A DNA stretch of 38,284 bases from Phoronis australis (GCA_002633005.1 NMRA01001176.1:4601-42884), one strand, 5' to 3'. Shown: positions 9,242-20,161, numbered from the stretch's first letter. The notes: generated by a model not told the origin, from the sequence alone. Numbers and translations: made by a program.

Positions 9242-9565
9242 GCCCATTTCATCAAGGTGGCTTAAAGTTAAATCTGGTTTAAATTGGACTTAGACTAGGT
9301 TTCAAGATAAACCGCATTTCATAAAGGTGGTTTAACTTTTAGACCTGGTCTAAGTCAGTTTTCACTTCACCAACGAGGACTACATTCCTTAGACCTGTAT
9401 TAAGATCTTAAACCAGTTTTAACTTTAGACTTGGTCGGACCCTGGTTTAATACTGTTAAATATGTTAGACTTGCACGATATAGATGCAACTGAATGATGC
9501 CACGGGGTGCATGTACGACGCAGTTTTAGAGCGATAATGGACTATTTTCACAAGACTAAACGTAG

Positions 9566-9711
9566 CAGGGACAGATCCATATTTTTTAAAGGATGTGGGG
9601 TCGGATCAAGGAGTTTTAAAAGGGGGTGCAAGTTAACAATTTGAAAATTGTAGATTCGGTATCAAGAAAAAAATGGGGTTCGGACCCCTTGACCCCTTGG
9701 ATCCACCTATG
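9566..9711 (+). mobile_element. Short hAT-like MITE nested in the Harbinger-like element
   Basis: The left end CAGGGACAGATCCATATTTT matches CAGGGGCGGATCCAGGATTTT of the copy at 20002. The right end, reversed, reads CATAGGTGGATCCAAGGGG. Length is about 146 bp. The G-rich and C-rich inner blocks resemble the other copies. No clear 8-bp target duplication survives. This is a third level of nesting: MITE in Harbinger in LINE. Confidence 0.45.
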
Positions 9712-9978
9712 GGTACACCTGTACGTGTTGCAGGGTGTCCTTTGGATTCCTCAAATTACGATTGGTTGAGCTGGGCCTCATCGCCGTAAACGCTACGGGT
9801 TTGACTGAAGGCGACCTCCATTTGTTTCCGATTTAAAGTTCCCGGGCAGGGGTCTTGCCCCCCTTTGGCCGTAAGAAATAAACACTTAACTGACGCGGAA
9901 ATAAATTTGGGCATTTACTGTGTTGCGGCTAGTCATGAGCATGTACTTTAATGTGTGTACGTGTGTTGGGCACAGACG

Positions 9979-10308
9979 TTACACAATGAAAAATGTCCAC
10001 TCATGATGTCCTGTATCTGCCACTGGGTACCTCGCATTTTTCTTTGCAGTTTTTTCAATGATGGAATTTTCTTTATAGCCTTCATCTTTTTGTGATGCAT
10101 TTCCCCGATTGTGGGAACTGTGCAGCCAATCTGAACCAATATCTCTCCAAGTCTGCTGCTTACGTTGACTTGATTTGGCGCCTGTTTTCTTGCTCTCAAT
10201 AACATTGCCTTTTTCTCTGATCAGTTTCGGGAGGGATCATCTTTCCTCCGGAGAAAAACTTTTAGATTTTTCACAAATGTCTGCACTAATTCTACTAGTG
10301 TGTGCCAT
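9979..10308 (-). pseudogene. Harbinger-type Myb/SANT-like DNA-binding protein, broken
   Basis: Minus-strand ATG at 10308-10306 opens 109 codons with one internal stop (TGA at 10239-10237) and ends at TAA 9981-9979. The sequence K-S-F-S-P-E-E then L-I-R-E-K-G-N-V-I-E-S-K-K-T-G-A, then K-Q-Q-T-W-R-D-I-G follows the Myb/SANT-like (MSANTD) pattern: F-T/S-P-E-E, a V-I-E-x-K-K-T stretch and the W-x-x-I helix. In autonomous Harbinger elements this second protein accompanies the DDE transposase and helps nuclear import and end binding. The C-terminal part looks frameshifted. The location inside the inverted repeats supports the assignment. Confidence 0.6.
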
Positions 10309-10570
10309 TGTACACTCACATGATCAAGGTTTCATTGAAGCACTTCAATAGTTTCTTTGTTGGGTTAATCCAGATCAACGCAGTAGGGTGGCTTGGATAC
10401 TTTAAACCTGGTTTTACTAAACCCGCTCCCTGGTCTATCATAACCAGGCTTTCAGACTTTTAAACCAGGTTGCTGAAATGCAAGTTAGGTCTAAAATTAG
10501 ACCAGATTTAGGAAGACCAGGTTTAAGTCTTAAACCTGGTTTTGTTATATCACCTTCATGAAATCGACTG

Positions 10571-12005
10571 TTAAAGTCCACCAAAGATTATATGACACCT
10601 ATTTTGATAAACACTTTTAATAGTGCTCTGCGATCAGGGGAATTTCCTCAGTCCTGGTGTAACGCTATATAATGGCCGTTGCATAAGCAAGGGGACGTCA
10701 ATGATGTAAATAATTGTCGGTGTATTTCACTCCTGCATGTTCTCGGGAAAATTTTTACGAAACTTATAAACGTTCGTGTAACAGATCGGGCCAACGATAA
10801 CGACTTATTTAACGAAGCTCAGGCTTGCTTCAGAAAAGGATATAGCACAATAGACCAAATTTTTACCTTACAAGGAATTGTTCATAAGTATTTGGATGTG
10901 CGCAGGGGCAGATTTTATGCTACATACGTGAATTTTTCTCAGGCTTTGACAGCATTTCACATACATTTTTGTGGAATACGCTAAAATTGATGAAAAGTAT
11001 GTATTCAAAGATAAGAGCGGGTGTAAGAACTGAACGTGGTTAACTGAATTTTTCAGTAATAATATTGGTAATCGCCAAGGGTGTACGCTTAGTCTTTTTA
11101 TTTAGTATGTATTTGAACGAGTTTGTTGATTACTTAAAAGAATCTTTAAATAGCGGATTTTACGTAAATGAGAATGTACCTCAAATTTGTATGTTGCTAT
11201 ACGCTGATGATATGGTTGGTTGTGCAGAGACAGCATTTAAACTACAGCAACAAATCAACGTTCTGCATGAATACTGTCAGGATTGGGGTATGAAAATCAA
11301 CTTCACAAAAACAAAAATAACGGTATTTAGAAAGGCGGACCATTGAGAAAATACGAAAAATGGCATTTTGGAAATGACAAAATTGATGTCGTCTTATCAT
11401 ATAAGTACCTCGTTATTTGCCTTACTCCTAAGTAAGTTTGGACGGAAGCTACGGAAACTTTGTCTCACCAGGCACAGAAAGCAAATCTTTTCAATAAAAC
11501 GTTTTCAGTCAAAATGTGGACAACTTTCACCGAAAATTGAAATCGAAATTTTTGATCAAATGGTATACCTAATCATTAGCTATGGCAGTGGGATTTGGGA
11601 TTTAAAGAATATTCTAGTATCGAGCACGTCCAATTGAAATTCTGTAAGCAACTGCTGGGTGTTGGAAATAACTGGGAACTGGGAAGGTATACAATTTATG
11701 CAAAGCTGTTCGTTAAACTGATCAAGTATTGGTTTAAATTGTTGAAAAATGCCAGGATATCGAAATCCAAAATCTGTCCATGACAAGCTTGTCACATTGG
11801 ATGAGATTGGTAGGAAAAATTGGGCTGCATCTGTAAGGGATTTGCTGCAAAGATGTGGCTTTGGATTGGCACATGTATGGCACAATCAGGGAGTTGGCTG
11901 CGAAGCATCTTTTCTTGTCATTTTTGATCAGCGAATTAAAGATTGTTTTTTGCAGGACTGGAGCTTTTCTGTGGAGAATAGAATGTACAAAATCAAGTTT
12001 AACAA
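10571..12005 (+). pseudogene. LINE remnant, reverse transcriptase core and C-terminal region
   Basis: This continues the LINE after the insertion. Visible RT blocks in order: S-A-L-R-S-G-E-F-P-Q-S-W, C-I-S-L-L-H-V-L-G-K-I-F-T-K-L-I, A-C-F-R-K-G-Y-S-T-I-D-Q-I-F-T-L (normally A-G-F-R), V-N-F-S-Q-A-L (normally V-D-F-S-K-A-F-D, so the first catalytic Asp is lost), G-N-R-Q-G-C-T-L-S in a shifted frame, and L-L-Y-A-D-D-M, the intact catalytic box, at about 11200. G-M-K-I-N-F-T-K-T-K follows. The C-terminal region to about 12000 is frame-broken but recognisable (L-K-F-C-K-Q-L-L-G-V, F-D-Q-R-I-K-D-C-F-L-Q-D-W). There is no poly-A or tail repeat; gypsy sequence follows directly. Confidence 0.8.
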
Positions 12006-12397
12006 CGGAAAGTGTGTTTGAAATTGTTAAGCAACAAGGGTTAGACGAAGATTTGGAATTTGTTATAATTTGGTTTCGGGATGGAATAGCGCCTGATCCG
12101 GATGTGCTGTTGTTATCATCGGAGACAGCCAAAGTTTACTGGACAAATAAATAATTATTCTCGGATGCGAATGTGCTTGTTTTACGATCACGACGTAAGT
12201 AAACGTCCGTTAATTTTGGTTCCGCCGAGTTTGCGGTGTGAAATTATCCGGGTTCATCGCGATCTTCTGTCTGCAGCACCAGGGCCAGGAAAGGATTCAT
12301 TCAAAAATCCGGTTAAAATATTATTGCCGTCAAATGCGGAATGACGTCATCCGGTTTGTTGAAAGTTGCGCTGTCAGTAATGAGAGAAAGGGAGTTG
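11940..12397 (+). repeat. Direct repeat copy 1 (458 bp)
   Basis: Identical to 12399-12856 apart from three substitutions (11997/12456 G-T, 12076/12535 T-A, 12208/12667 C-A), with no indels. It runs from inside the LINE across the LINE/gypsy junction into the gypsy integrase region. Confidence 0.95.
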
Positions 12398-12398
12398 N
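12398..12398. other. Single N: assembly join
   Basis: An ambiguous base sits exactly between the two 458-bp copies. The second copy continues without a break into downstream integrase sequence, so the join looks like two overlapping contigs or haplotypes placed in tandem. Confidence 0.85.
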
Positions 12399-12856
12399 AG
12401 ATTGTTTTTTGCAGGACTGGAGCTTTTCTGTGGAGAATAGAATGTACAAAATCAATTTTAACAACGGAAAGTGTGTTTGAAATTGTTAAGCAACAAGGGT
12501 TAGACGAAGATTTGGAATTTGTTATAATTTGGTTACGGGATGGAATAGCGCCTGATCCGGATGTGCTGTTGTTATCATCGGAGACAGCCAAAGTTTACTG
12601 GACAAATAAATAATTATTCTCGGATGCGAATGTGCTTGTTTTACGATCACGACGTAAGTAAACGTCAGTTAATTTTGGTTCCGCCGAGTTTGCGGTGTGA
12701 AATTATCCGGGTTCATCGCGATCTTCTGTCTGCAGCACCAGGGCCAGGAAAGGATTCATTCAAAAATCCGGTTAAAATATTATTGCCGTCAAATGCGGAA
12801 TGACGTCATCCGGTTTGTTGAAAGTTGCGCTGTCAGTAATGAGAGAAAGGGAGTTG
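12399..12856 (+). repeat. Direct repeat copy 2 (458 bp)
   Basis: Second copy of 11940-12397. Three mismatches in 458 bp (about 0.7%) is in the range of allelic differences. The true haplotype probably has one copy, which would restore continuous gypsy coding order. Confidence 0.95.
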
Positions 12857-13561
12857 TTCGGAAAGCACGAACCACTTATGTAAAAAACCAAGCCGGTTGC
12901 CCAATGGCACGGGTTCATATTGAGTATTTAGGTCCATTGCCAGTGACGGAACGTGAAAATTATCATATTTTGGTGGTTGTTGACCAATTTACAAATTAGA
13001 TCAAATGCATTCCGGTACCTGATCAACGGTCGGAAACTACAGCCCGGGTGGTCGCTGATCAAATATTTTCGCGTTACTGGTGTCCTCTACAAATCTTCTC
13101 GGAGAGGGGTTCGAACTTTCAAAGTGAAGTGTTTAGATCGGTGTGTGCTCCATTATGTAAGCACCAACGGCTTACCGACCTAGCGCCAATGGTCAAACGG
13201 AGAGGGTAAGCCCGGCGGACCAAAATGAACGCTATTCTGTGCTACGTGCGCCACATTCTCGTGTGAGCCGGTCAACGGGGTTTGCAACGAACCAATTGAT
13301 GTTGGGTCGGCATGTTATGACGATGTAATGTTTGCAATTTGATCCGAAATTTTAAACCAGGGTTCGTCCGAGTTCGCTTTCATTAGTATCACACGCGATA
13401 GAATATTTAGGAATCATGCGGTCTAATTTATTAATTTGTTTAGGCAGCAAACAGCTGGCTTCTCAAAGAGAAACATGTTTGTAGTTTTTGTTAAGAAAAT
13501 ATTTTTTGAATTATCAAATCGTGCAGTTACTTAAGGCTCTTTTTATTAGAGAATAAAATAG

Positions 13562-13758
13562 TGTAGCGGGGATGTTATATGCACTATTGTGTGTATAGGT
13601 TTTGTGAATGGTCGCCGGTGTCGACCTGACGGATAAAGGCTCGGTTGTTTTGTCTTGAAATTCGAGAAATGAAACGGAAAACCCAGCATCGGGAGAAGCA
13701 GGAGAGTTGAATTGGTTAAAAACATATTTCGTGTTTATTATTGTCGTCGTAAATTACA
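13562..13758 (+). mobile_element. Probable 3' LTR of the gypsy remnant
   Basis: The segment starts TGTAGCGGGG and ends AAATTACA, giving the TGTA...TACA inverted ends common in gypsy LTRs. It is directly preceded by a purine-rich AGAGAATAAAATAG that could be the polypurine tract. Position just after the integrase is right. No second LTR is in the window for comparison, so the 3' boundary is tentative. Confidence 0.45.
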
Positions 13759-15039
13759 AGCAGGGATGACGGTAAAGAATTTATAGAAAACTACTGAACA
13801 CATAACTAAATGCACGGCGACACACAGCAGACCAAAGGAAGGCGCAAAAACAACACAAGTACTAAATAATATACAGACTTCCAACCCAGTATCTAAAGCA
13901 CAATAAAACCAAGGCAATGTAAACAAGCAGTACAAACTACCACGGCAAAATCTACCTATTAGTAACTTCAATAATTTTTCGACTATTACAAATATATTCA
14001 AAAGTAACAAAGTAATGATCAGAAAACAAACTTGAAAAAACCCTCTGAACAATCATCGTATCCACAGGTTAGGAATCATGACGTACCCAGCAACCTGCGA
14101 CCAACACCCTCAAAATACCATCCATTATAATATCTAGTCTTTCATAATGAGATAAAATGGGTATACTCATGAGACAATTCCTACGCTAAAAGTTGAGGTT
14201 TTGTTAGAACGCGGTAAGCGAGCCTAAGTCAGACTGTGACTAACCAGTCACAATTGATTCATACTACTTACATGGCCGCGATGCAGAAGAAAATCTTCAC
14301 TGGATACTCCGGGAGTAAACTGCGCACGCTTTCTCGTCCACTGGGGTGCAAATACTCTTAGCATAAGATTTGAAACTCTAGCCCTGGAATGCTAACTCCG
14401 GCAATTGACCTGTACATGTATGTGTTCTATCATTAGAGTTTGGGACCTCGAGACAAGACGCGAGAGTTACATTTAGCAATGAGAATTTGCAGCTGCCTGC
14501 TCTACTGAGTTTTGTCAGAGAGTTGTAATTATTAAACTAAGCCTGATTTCATTGTTTCCTTTTCATTTTGTTGTTAATGTTGATCAAGCGAGACTCTTGA
14601 AGAACGGTTCCATACAATAAGCGACTTCTCGGTAAAATTAATCAACAAACCTGACAATTAGGCTACACTGGTAATTCTTTACAAGTATCTACCTGTGGCA
14701 ATGGGCGGCCTCTCATATCTTTTCAGCCCCAGTCATAGAACCACTTTCTATAACCTATCATTCTACATGACGAGTTTTCCAACAAGACATTTGTGGGTGT
14801 TACAATGATGTTACAGTATTTTGCGGAACGAACCTATCTAAGTTGCCCAGATGCCGTAGTATTTACCAACACTGTATACCCGTGGGAATTTTAAAAACGA
14901 AAAGTTTTCCATGTAAATGAACCCCTATCCGGTACTTCGTGTTGGTGACAGCGTACAGTGTATTTGCCAATTACGCTGCTCTTGGTAGACTGTCCCACAT
15001 TTTCATTTTTTCCGCCATTCCGCCACGCCATCTGAATGA
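13759..15039. other. No supported gene
   Basis: AT-rich sequence. A hydrophobic minus-strand open frame at 13738-14052 overlaps the LTR end, has no motif and is not accepted. It may contain further gypsy-derived sequence just after the LTR. Confidence 0.45.
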
Positions 15040-15342
15040 CACACAGCCAAATTTACATACTATTGCAGTTTTCACATTTTCCCAGTCGACTATAAAGAAA
15101 AAAAACTGCACGTTTCGTTGGATTTTGCGGAAGCTGGAATTTCCCAACTACAAAACAACGAAAATAAACGCTGTCGGGAATTTTTGGATGTTACGTCTCC
15201 CGTTCTACAAAAATACTGTCGGTACGTCTTCGTGTGTTGCAGTGAACATTTCACCCTTACGTTTTGGCTTATACCCAGATGTTCCGCTTGTTATCCTGAA
15301 GTCTCCTTTTTCAACCCAGTTGTACCGTTTTTTCGAACTTGA
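15040..15342 (+). pseudogene. Second decayed THAP-like domain
   Basis: The frame from 15040 (closed by TGA just after 15339) reads C-S-F-H-I-F-P-V-D-Y-K-E-K-K, later N-K-R-C-R-E-F-L-D-V-T, then C-C-S-E-H-F and, about 21 residues on, V-V-P-F-F. These match the THAP landmarks F-H-x-F-P, (K-R-C-R-E-W), C-S-E-H-F and the A-V-P box at the usual spacing, except that the stretch between F-P and C-S-E-H-F is too long and the conserved W is missing, so indels are likely. The N-terminal C-x(2-4)-C is not visible. No transposase follows. Weaker than the THAP remnant at 1788. Confidence 0.4.
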
Positions 15343-17653
15343 ATGTTGACTGTGACAACTCTGCAACAGGTATTCACAATAACATTGTGTCTTTTTATGA
15401 ATATTTCTATTTTCCAGAGTCAACTTTCTTTAGTAACAAAACAATCGTAAAAAGGGTTCCAATGTCTCTTGGTTACGGTAACATACATTACATATGTCAG
15501 GATCACTAACGTTTACTTTCTGAAGAACAGAGTTCATTTCTAAGCTTTTTGGAAAGTCACACACTGCACCCAGTATGATGAGCTATTCACAGTGCATTTC
15601 AAAGCTACGTGTTTCTATATTTTTCATCTATCAGAAAATCTTCATCAGCAAATTTGGGATAGATATAGTTCGATTAGTAATTATCACATTTTTCGTAAAA
15701 GTCATTACATTCTGAAGTTTTACTGAATAGTTGAATCAAACGGCGCCTAAGGTCCAATTATTTATAATATATAAAGATTATGATATTGTACGAATGCCTG
15801 ACTAAAATATCCACAAAATGTGAGAGACCCATAATCTAAAACCATTGTTTTTATATGGTAGAAATCTTTTGACATTATTTTCCTAATGGATTAACTAATC
15901 ATTTATACAATCTCTGATAAATTTCCTTTATTATGTTACTATTACATGTTGTTTTTTTGCATTTTGGTAACACTCTTGGGTTTAGAATGAAAAAAATACT
16001 TTTAAACCAGTCAAGTTTGCGAATTAAATTGTCTTTTGCTTCTTAAATGATCACCAGGAACAGATGAAGGGCTTTAACGACAGTAAATTCTATAGCTATT
16101 ACACACACCGGGAAAAAACGAATGCGAACAACTCTCACGCGTGCGTGGCGCAACCTCAGAGGCCACGTAATCGATGTTGGCATTCCAGGGCTAGAGTTCT
16201 ATGGCCTAATGTAATTCCCACATGGAATCCAGGCAAATACTTTTATATGTAATTAATATGCCACAAAAGTGGGCCTATTTATTAGAAACAGTGGACTAAA
16301 GTGAACAAGAATATAATTTTTGAGAAAAGAGGGACAACTGATTGCTTCCTTAGAAAATACATACATAACACACTAGTATGGCGAGAACTTTCAACAAAAG
16401 TGTTATTTTCTAGGTTAACCTAAGATAGAGCATACGTTAAAAAATTGCGGGCACTACAAATGTATCATTATCCAGAAGCCATGCGATATATTTTGTTGTA
16501 CTTGTTCTATGTTTTATAGGCTATAATCACCAACAAAATCAAAATAATGGTGATTTAGTCCACAGCCTACAAGGGCTATATCCTACAGCGCTAGAATACA
16601 GGAAATCACCGACTGAAGTCAACAACAAAAGCAAAATGTTTGGTCAAAACCACATTCCATGCGATATATAATTAGAAGGAAAAACAATGTGAAAATGAAA
16701 CAAATAAGTCGAATTCAGCCTGGATATATTGGTCCGCTTTCTGGGCTAAATATTTGTATTTAATATATTATCATATATTCGTGTAGAAATAAATAAAAAA
16801 CTTCAGAAAGATTCATGACGAATGAAGAAAGGTGTGCCTACCAGCAATCACTTAAAATGAATCTGATTAAAACCAAGAGTTTGTGTTAAATCTCGTGTAA
16901 GCACATAGGAAATTTCAAATGCTTTATAAAAGCAGTTATCTTTTGACCAAAGGCCATTAAATCCATAGACAGGCTCGGCAAGCATTACTGCAATTAAAAT
17001 GACACCAAACACCGCTTTGATGATATCAACAAATCCTCGTTCTGTAACCTGCTAATGCATCATTGGCGTCAATCTTAAAGGATGAAAGCATGAATCAACT
17101 AAAATTCACACTCCGTATGCCATAGATTGGACATTATAGTTCTTGCTAAGTGGTCTTTTTCTCCAGTTGCCGTGTAAATCGCTGAATGACTAAGTTAGGC
17201 TTGGCCGTTTCAGACATTGAAGCAGTTTTTAAAATTTTCTCCAAACGTTTGTGGGTTGTCAAGGGCTAGAGAGCATTATTTTGTACCGTTGTTTTCAATA
17301 TCTGTTCATACATGTTAGTTCAAGATCGGGCTAGGTATCCTCTTAAAGAGACTGATCTAAGAAAATGTTTGTGGGCATTGGATGGTCATCAAACAGGTGT
17401 GGGCAAGCTGAGGAAGGACACAACTTGTAGGTAATAGGAATAATCTAATAAGTGGAAATTTTCAATTAAACTTTGTATAAGGGAACATAAGGAGATAATG
17501 TAATGAAAATCATCACCATGCCAACCATCACAAGGCGAAAGGGTTCTAACCAAACACAGTCGTACGAACAACACTAAGAACACTAAGAACACAACGGCTT
17601 AGCGTAACGGCACGTTTTCTTTGAAATACTTCAACAGTGCCCGCACCAGTTGG
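15343..17653. other. No supported gene
   Basis: AT-rich intergenic sequence and presumed 3' flank of the GPCR gene on the minus strand. The open frame at 16064-16252 has no motif. A short direct repeat CCATGCGATATA occurs at about 16482 and 16659. Confidence 0.5.
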
Positions 17654-19814
17654 TTACATCTTGGTTGTTTCTGAATCATTTAACTCCGAGCAGTTGTTGT
17701 AATCGCTACACTCACTCTTAGAGGTCTTCCGTTGACCTGCGTTGCTGGATAACGAACTATTGGGGCTAGTTCTCCTTGAAACAAACTTACGGTACTTCAA
17801 AAAGATAGTTTTCGTGCATATAAAAGCAAAAAATATGAAGAGCCCTTGCAGGGAATTGAACGTGATGAACAGATACCATAACACGTGACTTCCAGTAAGA
17901 GCTCCTAAATAGCCAAAGATCCACGTGCTTCCCATAACAGTGGAAAGTTTAACTGTTATCAGAAACACGCGATTATTTTCACCTTTTTCTTGATATTCTT
18001 TCTGACTTGACGTTTGACTTTTATAAGCTGGATAATAGTTAACACAATGAAAGTGTTATTGATGAATATGAGAATCGCTAAAGGCATCGCAAACCCATAA
18101 AGAATTGCTTCGAATCCGGAAATCCAGCACATTTTCTCGTCTGCGTATCGGAAAGGTACTTCAGTGGCGAATTCCAAGACAATGCATGAGGCAATAATCA
18201 ATAAAGGACTCAGCAACGAATACATCGCGTACTTATAAATTGCATACGAAGATGGTTTTTGTGCCTTCAAAACGTTATGAAAGGTTTTGAAAACACAAAA
18301 ACACATACTGTTCATCCAAAAGAATGCGCACAACCACAGAAAATGTTCAACTACAGCCACTGTCTTACATAATGCTGGAATTTCAGTACGATCAATTGCG
18401 GCTAACATTATGAGTTGTGCCATAAAAAGTGTTATAGCGAGGTTCATCATAATTTGACCAGGCAGTGTTCGAAGTTCCTTGAAAAGTGCGTACGTCATCA
18501 CAAATATTGCAAGTCCACACAAACTGATCAGGCTTCCGGCAACCGTCAGTTTGTACTGAGCTTTGTTGTATTCAAAAAAACGTAAACCAGACCCATTCGT
18601 AAACGGATTGCAAACATACAATAAATTGCCTTGAATGAAGTAGTCACCTGGCTGAAACGACAAACCAGAGTTTACATATGCAATATCGTCCTTCACTTCA
18701 TACTCGTCATCTCTGTATCTGATCATTGGACACTTAAGATCGAAAGAATTATTGGCGGTATTGGTATGATTCAAAGACGTATTGCTCAACTTATTTATAT
18801 TCACAGTTTCATTTCCGCACGATCCATCAAGCATTCTCCATTTTCTCCGTGGGCAAACTAATGGACGACATTTCTTTGCCAGTTTGTCATAGACGCTGTT
18901 TTCAGAACAGGGCACAAATGGCCTACTTATCTTACGACTAAATTCGTCGCTCATCCCTGTGAAATCTATTAGATGCGAAAATCCCCAATATCCATCAATG
19001 GGGAGTGTCCGAGGGTCAACACAAAATAGTCTTCGCCATCCTCCACGAGTACAACGCCCGAATTTCAACTTCACGACATCATCATCAGTATCGGGGAAGT
19101 AGTCTGAGAAATACATGTATGACCAACACTCTACCGCGGTACGAGGGCAACTGTTCCTACATCCTGTGCTCTTAGGTTCCACGAGTACGTTACAGTTGTG
19201 TGTGAACGATGGTACCTTGTAAACTAACTTAAAACCGCTCGAGTTGTACAGTTTTCGTATCAGTGCCGTACCGGTAAGATTTTTCACAGTGCTATAAAAC
19301 AGCCGCTTTTGCTCTTCGTATGACTTCATATTGTGGATTTCAAAGCTGCTTCGCCAAAAGGCTCCCCCTTGAAGAAGTTGTGACACTTCCACACGATGAC
19401 AGATTGCGCAATAGATGTTCCGGAAGGAGTAGTACCTCCCATCTTTCAAATATCCGTTCACAGGCAAAACCTGGAACACGTCGTCATTGTTTTTAGAGTG
19501 GCACTTGTTAGTAATAATCGCGTCGTTAAAATCACCAGGACAACGCGAGATGAGTATACTTCCGAAAGACGCAGTGGCAAAATCTAACTCAAGACACTCT
19601 GTGTAAGGTTTGATTGATGAGAAATTCTTTGCACTTGGTTTGTAATCGTGACAACAATCACCGAAATCGGTACAGAACTGATCACAATAACACACTTGTA
19701 TCTGACGTTGTTCCCTATCTTCTACGAACGGCGATGAGCAAGAAATACCACAGGCCTGATACAACGATGGCTTAGAAGGCTGAGAATCACAGGGAACTCC
19801 GCACGTTTGGAACA
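17654..19814 (-). CDS. Somatomedin-B-domain family-B (secretin/adhesion-like) GPCR, main exon
   Basis: On the minus strand a CTGTTTTCAG acceptor (ends 19815) opens a frame with a somatomedin-B domain near the start: C-G-I-S-C, then C-Y-C-D-Q-F-C-T-D-F-G-D-C-C-H-D-Y, about residues 40-76 of the spliced protein. A Cys-rich, N-glycosylated ectodomain follows (at least six N-x-S/T), then seven membrane helices beginning near residue 440. TM2 carries M-M-N-L-A-I-T-L-F, TM3 H-F-L-W-L-C-A-F-F-W-M-N, TM6 K-L-S-T-V-M-G-S-T-W-I-F-G, TM7 F-N-S-L-Q-G-L-F-I-F. The TM3-top Cys and the C-W of loop 2 are present. These are family-B marks; TM7 resembles adhesion and Methuselah receptors. No GPS/GAIN cleavage motif is visible before TM1. 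The tail is Ser-rich and ends E-T-T-K-M. Odd: the frame shifts by one base between TM5 and TM6 at a T5 run (17984-17988); one more base would rejoin it. Role: plasma-membrane receptor, ligand unknown. Confidence 0.9.
17984..17988 (-). other. Homopolymer frameshift in the GPCR
   Basis: The run is T5 on the plus strand (A5 in the coding sense). Upstream, the frame reads through TM5 and K-N-I-K-K-K. Downstream, another frame reads G-E-N-N-R-V-F-L-I-T-V into TM6. Adding one base to the run aligns both in family-typical order. Otherwise the receptor would end before TM6. A sequencing error or an allelic null are both possible. Confidence 0.75.
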
Positions 19815-20001
19815 CTGAAAACAGCACACGTCATTGGGTATCTATTGCATGTAAGGTAGTGTTTACTTGATAGGTGTTAAACTACAAGTCATCTTCGAAT
19901 CACAAAACCAATGACGTTTACACCACAATAAGTGTAGACAAATGTTGCTCATATGTGCAGTCCTGCTCACATGTGTGCGCCTCTATCAATGTTTTGAAAG
20001 C

Positions 20002-20161
20002 CAGGGGCGGATCCAGGATTTTGAGTTAGGGGGTGGGGGCAGGGCAGAGTATTGGTCAGAATTTTGCCCGTCAAACATATGCACTCCCGAACTGCCAACT
20101 GGAAACTGTGAGAATTTTAGGGCGGGGCATGGCCCCCTTGGCCCCCTCTAAATCCGCCACT
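20002..20161 (+). mobile_element. hAT-like MITE, about 160 bp, in the GPCR intron
   Basis: The left end CAGGGGCGGATCCAGGATTTT and the right end, reversed (AGTGGCGGATTTAGAGGGGG), form terminal inverted repeats of about 17 bp. The flanks TTGAAAGC (19994-20001) and a similar CTCAAAGC overlapping the right end suggest an imperfect 8-bp target duplication. The inside is G-rich then C-rich, without coding capacity. Confidence 0.65.

Larger units (their letters stand above)
9242..10570. mobile_element. PIF/Harbinger-like element inserted in the LINE
   Basis: Left end GCCCATTTCATCAAGGTGG (9242) and the reverse complement of the right end, GATTTCATGAAGGTGATATAA, form an imperfect terminal inverted repeat. 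Subterminal CTGGTTTAA / TTAAACCAG copies and a second TIR-like GCATTTCATAAAGGTGG at 9313 add structure. The LINE frame is split exactly here: F-M-N-S-F before, and a frame reading K-D-Y-M-T-P-I-L-I after. The flanking trinucleotides TCA (9239-9241) and TTA (10571-10573) fit a decayed 3-bp duplication typical of Harbinger. It encodes only a Myb-like remnant on the minus strand; no DDE transposase was seen. Confidence 0.7.
12006..13561 (+). pseudogene. Ty3/gypsy retrotransposon pol remnant (integrase)
   Basis: After the LINE C-terminus, one frame reads V-F-E-I-V-K-Q-Q-G-L-D-E-D-L-E-F, then L-L-S-S-E-T-A-K-V-Y-W, L-V-P-P-S-L-R-C-E-I-I-R-V-H and, in a shifted frame, H-Q-G-Q-E-R-I-H-S-K. This is the RNaseH-to-integrase linker and the HHCC finger. 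The finger's C-x-x-C is C-A-V-S, so one Cys is lost. The rve core follows: M-A-R-V-H-I-E-Y-L-G-P-L-P, I-L-V-V-V-D-Q-F-T, then after a stop F-S-E-R-G-S-N-F-Q-S. Both visible catalytic Asp positions (normally I-D-x-x-G-P and S-D-x-G-x-N-F) read Glu here. The region after 13180 is increasingly scrambled. gag, protease, RT and the 5' LTR are absent. Confidence 0.8.

Noticed and set aside
13738-14052. Hydrophobic minus-strand open frame that could look like a membrane protein
   Set aside because: Overlaps the probable LTR end, has biased hydrophobic composition without pattern, no motif and no splice context.
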